A stretch of 10,949 nucleotides of DNA, from positions 1 to 10,949 of the forward strand of contig JAFAAJ010000188.1 of assembly GCA_023426625.1 (NCBI GenBank), given 5' to 3'. The stretch's first letter is position 1, and each line of letters opens with the position of its first letter. A program made the position numbers and the translations under genes. Positions 7,737 to 10,949 of this stretch are shown one piece after another. The notes beneath the pieces were generated by a model. It worked only from the letters and a program-made list of their open reading frames with translations, did no database searches and was not told where the DNA came from. Origin of the DNA: Bacteroidota bacterium (GTDB lineage Bacteria > Bacteroidota > Bacteroidia > Flavobacteriales > Weeksellaceae).

Positions 7737-7761
7737 TTAACCCTAAAAAATTAAGGGGTAA
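7737..7761. repeat. Imperfect inverted repeat upstream of glutamine synthetase
   Basis: TTAACCCT (7737-7744) and AGGGGTAA (7754-7761) are inverted with one mismatch and a nine-base spacer, 55 bases before the glnN start. The G/C-rich cores stand out in AT-rich surroundings. It could be a regulator site for nitrogen control, but this rests on position alone. Confidence 0.4.
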
Positions 7762-7877
7762 TTTTGAATTTAACTATTTTTCAAACGGGTATTTGGTTTT
7801 TTGAAAGGGGGTGTGTGGTGAAAATTTCAAACGAAAGGTCAAAATTTATGATTTGTTTAAGCATAAATTCAAATATT

Positions 7878-7910
7878 ATGTTAAATATCTTATTAAAAGA
7901 TACTTAACAT
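7878..7910. repeat. 13-bp near-perfect inverted repeat at the promoter of the nucleosidase-like gene
   Basis: ATGTTAAATATCT (7878-7890) is the reverse complement of AGATACTTAACAT (7898-7910) at 12 of 13 positions, with a seven-base spacer. It ends 20 bases before the -7 box at 7931, so it covers the place where a -33 element would sit; no TTTG is found there. This placement suits an operator or activator site. A rightward ATG at 7909 lies inside the right arm, another reason not to use it as a start. Confidence 0.55.
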
Positions 7911-7930
7911 GAAGTTGGTGGGAGATTTTG

Positions 7931-7938
7931 TATATTTG
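7931..7938 (+). promoter_or_regulatory. -7 box (TATATTTG) of the nucleosidase-like gene
   Basis: Exact match to the flavobacterial TAnnTTTG consensus, 15 bases before the ATG at 7954. Transcription would begin at about 7945, leaving a leader of roughly nine bases. A TTG at 7915-7917 is too close (13 bases) to be a normal -33 element. Confidence 0.5.
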
Positions 7939-7953
7939 TGTGAAATTTATTTT

Positions 7954-9645
7954 ATGACAAATTCTAGAGCAAGAGAAACAACGGAAGCAATTGAAAGATT
8001 GTATATTTCTATGAGACACCTCTTTTACAGAGGTTTTTTTAAACCCGCCGGTGTTTCAGGAGAAAGTATCAGAAGCTTGTTAAAAACCGTCAATCCGGAA
8101 ATTTATGGAACCATGAATGTTCCCAATAAACTGGAACTGGATGGTTTGATGTATGTATTGGACAGGCTTCCCGAAGGAATTGAAGAGTGCGCTTTTATTC
8201 ATCTTACTTCAGATGAAGGATTTGATAAAGGAAGTTTCGAACCTATCGTCCCAAAAAAGAGACGAAGAAACTGTTACAGAATAGACGAGCACCAGATGAA
8301 TATTGAAGTTCTTTTGGGACGTTCGGAAATCTATGACATTCTTACTCACCTTACCTTCTTATTTATAGAAGCAGATAAGATCCGTAACCTGGCTTTCATC
8401 CAGGAAGAAAACTGGAAACCTACACGTGCTTTTAAGATTATTGAGGAAGTTGTAAAGGGTGAAAAGAAATTCAGCAGAAGAGAAAAAGAAGTAGCACTTA
8501 TTCATCTTTCATCTTTAATTGGAAGAACTTTTGACGAAACCTTAAGAGCTTATAATACTTTCGGGGATGATAACAATCCTGATCGTTTGTTCAAGATCAT
8601 TTACAACTTGGGAAAAGTGAGTTTGGAAGATGCCAAACAGACGAGAGAAAGAGAAATTCATTTCAGTGCTATATTAAAGGAAAGAGTAGGTCACCACTAT
8701 TTTGGTGAAAAATGGGCGAATACAGTGAAAGAAGTTTTATTTGAAAACAATCTTCATATGCGTCCGCTACACATCATTTCGGCCAATATGCATTCCGTAA
8801 AGAATATGCTTTATGCGAATGATGCTCTTAAAAAGAAGCAGACCAAAGAAGTGGATTACAAGCTTTATGAAGATATTTCCAATAAGAAAGACCTTCGTGA
8901 TAAAGTATTGAAGTATGCTTTGGATCAGGGAATGATCTATATTGATGATAAAAGCGGAAGTAATATAGACGTCCAGATCATCGACCTGAGCAAGATGGAT
9001 CTGAAAAATACACCTTTCGGTAATATTAAATTTGGAGGTGATGACGTGATCATGGTTTTCGATTATGCTTTCGGAGAGCAGGCTTTCGAGGTGATGGATG
9101 AGCTGTTGAGACCATTCGAGCATCAGGGAGAAGTCTATATGATGAAAGTGAGATCGGTTTCCATTATGGGAAAAGCGGGAATCCTTGCTGGTGGAAAAGG
9201 AGATATTATGATCCCTACTTCCCATATTTTTGAAGGAACTGCGGATAATTATCCTTTTGAAAATGCTTTATCTCTTGAAGATTTTAAAGATGATGAATTA
9301 AAAGTTTTTGAAGGACCTATGATCACGGTTTTAGGAACTTCACTTCAAAACAGGGATATTCTTTCCTATTTTATGAATACTTCCTGGAAGGCAATAGGTC
9401 TTGAAATGGAAGGAGCACATTATCAGAAAGCGATTCAGGTGGCTTCTAAAATCAGACATCATATTTCACCGGATCTGTTTGTAATGTATGCTTATTATGC
9501 TTCGGATAATCCTTTGGAAACGGGAAGTACACTTTCTTCGGGAGGTTTGGGACTTACGGGAGTAAAGCCAACTTATCTGATCACTTTAAGAATATTGGAA
9601 AAAATATTGCAAAGCGGAAAGAAAGAAGTTTCAGCTAAAAAATAA
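7954..9645 (+). CDS. Two-part protein with AMP-nucleosidase/nucleoside-phosphorylase-like C-terminus (DUF6909-like)
   Basis: Encodes 563 residues with no assigned function; my recollection is that it belongs to the Bacteroidota family DUF6909. The N-terminal ~300 residues are mostly helical, charged and unrecognised. The C-terminal part has landmarks of the nucleoside phosphorylase/AMP nucleosidase fold in order: a Gly-rich 'GKAGILAGGKGDIMIP' (406-421), 'LEMEGAHY' (483-490) resembling the ribose-binding Met-Glu motif (Glu484/Glu486), and 'YASDNPLETG' (515-524) with an Asp (518) where the family has its catalytic Ser-Asp. A purine-ribonucleoside or nucleotide substrate is therefore plausible but unproven. 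The frame is open from an ATG at 7909, but that start lies inside a palindrome and upstream of an exact -7 box. The ATG at 7954, giving MTNSRARETTEAIERLY, is preferred. A strong terminator follows, so it is monocistronic and divergent from glnN. Confidence 0.75.
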   Translation: MTNSRARETTEAIERLYISMRHLFYRGFFKPAGVSGESIRSLLKTVNPEIYGTMNVPNKLELDGLMYVLDRLPEGIEECAFIHLTSDEGFDKGSFEPIVPKKRRRNCYRIDEHQMNIEVLLGRSEIYDILTHLTFLFIEADKIRNLAFIQEENWKPTRAFKIIEEVVKGEKKFSRREKEVALIHLSSLIGRTFDETLRAYNTFGDDNNPDRLFKIIYNLGKVSLEDAKQTREREIHFSAILKERVGHHYFGEKWANTVKEVLFENNLHMRPLHIISANMHSVKNMLYANDALKKKQTKEVDYKLYEDISNKKDLRDKVLKYALDQGMIYIDDKSGSNIDVQIIDLSKMDLKNTPFGNIKFGGDDVIMVFDYAFGEQAFEVMDELLRPFEHQGEVYMMKVRSVSIMGKAGILAGGKGDIMIPTSHIFEGTADNYPFENALSLEDFKDDELKVFEGPMITVLGTSLQNRDILSYFMNTSWKAIGLEMEGAHYQKAIQVASKIRHHISPDLFVMYAYYASDNPLETGSTLSSGGLGLTGVKPTYLITLRILEKILQSGKKEVSAKK

Positions 9646-9664
9646 TTATATATTGATGAATATT

Positions 9665-9700
9665 AATCCTTCAAAGTATCGACCTTGAAGGATTTATTTT
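9665..9700 (+). terminator. Rho-independent terminator of the nucleosidase-like gene
   Basis: AATCCTTCAA (9665-9674) pairs perfectly with TTGAAGGATT (9685-9694) around a ten-base loop, followed by a T-rich run. It begins 20 bases after the stop codon and separates this gene from the DinB-like gene. Confidence 0.85.
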
Positions 9701-9720
9701 TTATTTATTGCTAGGAAGTT

Positions 9721-9728
9721 TATCTTTA
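9721..9728 (+). promoter_or_regulatory. Candidate -7 box (TATCTTTA) of the DinB-like gene
   Basis: Seven of eight positions match TAnnTTTG, and it is 15 bases before the ATG at 9744, the same spacing as at the nucleosidase-like gene. The upstream element is unclear: only T-rich terminator sequence sits 19 bases before it. A promoter here is required because a strong terminator lies just upstream. Confidence 0.4.
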
Positions 9729-9743
9729 AAAAAAATTAAAACA

Positions 9744-10208
9744 ATGAGCTCAACATCACAACTTGCCAAAAGATTCCGGGAAGTAATCTTGGAAGGTTTA
9801 TGGATTGCCAATACCAATTTCAAAGATCAGCTTTCTGATGTAACCTGGGAACAGGCAGCAACAAAGATCGGTTCCCTGAATACCATTGCTATGCTGACTT
9901 TTCACATAGATTATTATATTGCAGGATTGGTGAATGTTTTTGAAGGAGGTAATTTGGAGATCAGAGATAAATATAGTTTCGATCTTCCTCCCATTGAATC
10001 TCAGGAACAGTGGGAGGGACTTTTACAGAAATTCTGGAATGATGCTGAAAAATTTGCCAGCTTATTAGAACAAATGCCCGATTCTAAAATGAATGAAGTT
10101 TTTGTGGATGCAAAATACGGAACCTATCTAAGAAATATTGATGGAATGATAGAGCATGCTTATTACCATTTGGGACAGATCACTTTAATAAAAAAATTGT
10201 TGAATTAA
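9744..10208 (+). CDS. DinB-like four-helix-bundle protein
   Basis: A 154-residue protein with the layout of the DinB/YfiT-like superfamily: four long helices and three widely spaced His that could bind a metal. The His are His54 in 'LTFHIDYY' and His138 and His142 in 'IEHAYYHLGQ'. DinB-like proteins are often metal-dependent thiol transferases or uncharacterised; no substrate can be read from this one. It lacks a signal peptide and is probably cytoplasmic. A longer frame opens with TTG at 9708, but this would place the start before the -7 box and add a low-complexity Leu/Lys-rich segment, so the ATG at 9744 is chosen. It stands alone between the preceding terminator and the next promoter. A more precise subfamily (such as DUF1572) is possible but not certain. 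Confidence 0.8.
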   Translation: MSSTSQLAKRFREVILEGLWIANTNFKDQLSDVTWEQAATKIGSLNTIAMLTFHIDYYIAGLVNVFEGGNLEIRDKYSFDLPPIESQEQWEGLLQKFWNDAEKFASLLEQMPDSKMNEVFVDAKYGTYLRNIDGMIEHAYYHLGQITLIKKLLN

Positions 10209-10219
10209 TTTATCGTCTC

Positions 10220-10233
10220 TGGTTATTTAACCA
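10220..10233. repeat. Short palindrome after the DinB-like gene
   Basis: TGGTTA and TAACCA (6-bp arms, two-base spacer) start 12 bases after the DinB-like stop, followed by an A/T-rich run. As RNA it would form only a weak five-pair hairpin, so it is at best a poor terminator. It might instead be a protein-binding site. Confidence 0.3.
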
Positions 10234-10294
10234 TTAAAAAATATTTTAATCTAAAACCGCAACAGACGGAGTAAAAGCTTCAGCGTTGCTCACA

Positions 10295-10325
10295 TTTGAG
10301 GATCAGACATAAATTATTACCTTTA
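10295..10325 (+). promoter_or_regulatory. Bacteroidota-type promoter for the M1 peptidase gene
   Basis: TTTG at 10295-10298, then a 19-base spacer, then TACCTTTA at 10318-10325. This matches the TTTG-N19-TAnnTTTG consensus apart from the last base. The predicted start of transcription is about 10332, roughly 11 bases before the ATG. Confidence 0.6.
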
Positions 10326-10342
10326 GAAAAAATAAATTTTAA

Positions 10343-10949
10343 ATGAGAAAATCGGTTGCAATCCTATTTGCGTTTATCATTTCACAATTCCAGGCTCAGC
10401 AAACGCCTTATTATCAGCAGGCTGCAAAATATAAGATGGATATTGATGTCAATGCTGAAAAATTTACTTATCAGGGAAATCAAACTTTAGAATATACCAA
10501 TAACTCACCGGATGAGCTCAAAGTGGTGTATTTCCACCTGTATTGGAATGCCTTCAAACCGAATTCCATGATGGATCAAAGAGTGACCAATCAGGGGAAA
10601 AACGGAGACTCAAGATTACAGATTGCAGGAGTTTCAAGATTAGCTTCTATCCCGAAAGATCAGGAAGGGGCTCAAAATATTCACTGGATCAAACAAAACG
10701 GAAAAGATCTGAAGTTTGAAATCCAGGAAACCATCATGAAGGTTTACCTGAATGAACCGATAAAACCTAATTCCAAAACGTCTTTTACAATGGAATGGGA
10801 TGCGGTGATTCCTCAGCAGATCCGAAGAAGCGGAAGAAATAATAGGGAGGGTGTTGATATGACCATGACGCAATGGTATCCGAAAATTGCTGAATACGAT
10901 TATGATGGTTGGGCAACTTTCGATTATGTAGGAAGAGAATTCCATGCAC
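10343..10949 (+). CDS. M1-family metallopeptidase, N-terminal part (cut by window end)
   Basis: The frame from ATG at 10343 stays open to the window edge, giving 202 codons of a longer gene. The first ~19 residues form a signal peptide (MRKS, then a hydrophobic core, then 'FQAQQ' with a likely signal peptidase I site), so the protein is exported. The mature start 'YYQQAAKYKMDIDVNAEKF' followed by beta-rich sequence with 'LEYTNNSPDEL' and 'VYFHLYWNAFKPN' resembles the N-terminal beta domain of Bacteroidota M1 aminopeptidase-like proteins, which trim peptides using zinc. The catalytic HExxH and the second Glu ligand lie beyond the window and could not be checked, so activity is inferred from family likeness only. 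A good promoter sits directly upstream, with no clear Shine-Dalgarno sequence. Confidence 0.8.
   Translation, partial: MRKSVAILFAFIISQFQAQQTPYYQQAAKYKMDIDVNAEKFTYQGNQTLEYTNNSPDELKVVYFHLYWNAFKPNSMMDQRVTNQGKNGDSRLQIAGVSRLASIPKDQEGAQNIHWIKQNGKDLKFEIQETIMKVYLNEPIKPNSKTSFTMEWDAVIPQQIRRSGRNNREGVDMTMTQWYPKIAEYDYDGWATFDYVGREFHA

Larger units (their letters stand above)
7683..7953. other. Divergent intergenic region between glnN and the nucleosidase-like gene
   Basis: This AT-rich region must hold promoters for both divergent genes. It contains two inverted repeats (7737-7761 and 7878-7910) and an exact -7 box for the rightward gene. On the leftward side a palindromic TAAATTTA at 7704-7711 is 22 bases before the glnN start and resembles a -7 box, but no matching -33 element is seen. 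No open reading frame of note was found in it. Confidence 0.6.

Noticed and set aside
7909..7953. Upstream ATG giving a 15-residue longer nucleosidase-like protein
   Set aside because: It lies inside the palindrome and before an exact -7 box; the extension is not like a conserved N-terminus, whereas the ATG at 7954 fits.
8767..9225. 152-codon - strand frame inside the nucleosidase-like gene
   Set aside because: It is antisense to a coherent protein and has no motif, promoter or terminator of its own.
9708..9743. TTG start for the DinB-like gene
   Set aside because: It would begin upstream of the candidate -7 box and within the T-rich tail of the previous terminator; the ATG at 9744 gives a typical start.
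10209..10342. Possible coding remnant between the DinB-like and M1 genes (one frame ends 'SALLTFEDQT')
   Set aside because: Too short, with no recognisable family; the promoter for the M1 gene explains the 3' part of this gap.
10640..10945. 101-codon - strand frame at the right edge
   Set aside because: The + strand frame from 10343 gives a recognisable exported M1-type protein across the same bases.
1..10949. CRISPR array, insertion sequence, prophage, tRNA or defence island
   Set aside because: No spaced direct repeats, transposase, terminal repeats, cloverleaf structures or defence-type genes were seen. Apart from the items listed, the window reads as conserved housekeeping chromosome.

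Overview
The window looks like an ordinary chromosomal stretch of a member of the Flavobacteriia, most likely a Chryseobacterium-type organism. The evidence is low-GC DNA, a type III glutamine synthetase, flavobacterial promoter boxes (TAnnTTTG-like), weak or absent Shine-Dalgarno sequences, and the close fit of every recognised protein to Bacteroidota families. The genus is inferred; no marker gene is present to prove it. No mobile element, CRISPR array, tRNA or rRNA was seen, and no multi-gene accessory or defence system was found.

Region 1 (1-4061, + strand) is the downstream part of a cell-elongation operon: the 3' end of mreC, then mreD, mrdA (PBP2) and rodA. Each gene overlaps the next by 4-8 bases, so they are probably co-transcribed and translationally coupled. 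MreC and MreD are scaffold components. RodA polymerises glycan strands and PBP2 cross-links them.

Region 2 (about 4062-4434) holds a decayed pentapeptide-repeat gene with three frameshifts and no intact 5' end, followed by a terminator serving the opposite strand.

Region 3 (4435-7682, - strand) carries an NlpC/P60 cell-wall hydrolase lipoprotein and a type III glutamine synthetase. The 338-base gap between them holds the glutamine synthetase terminator, a second hairpin terminator facing the + strand with no gene to serve, and a cluster of TTAACA/TGTTAA words including a perfect inverted repeat.

Region 4 (7683-10949, + strand) begins with a 271-base divergent intergenic region carrying two inverted repeats. 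It then holds a two-part protein with an AMP-nucleosidase-like C-terminus and no assigned role, a DinB-like protein, and the start of a secreted M1-family metallopeptidase cut by the window end. All three genes have a recognisable -7 box only 15-17 bases before the chosen ATG, implying very short leaders. That pattern is used here to move two starts inward.

The most useful second-look items are the nucleosidase-like gene with the near-perfect 13-bp palindrome at its promoter, the multiply frameshifted pentapeptide gene, and the orphan terminator that may mark a small RNA.
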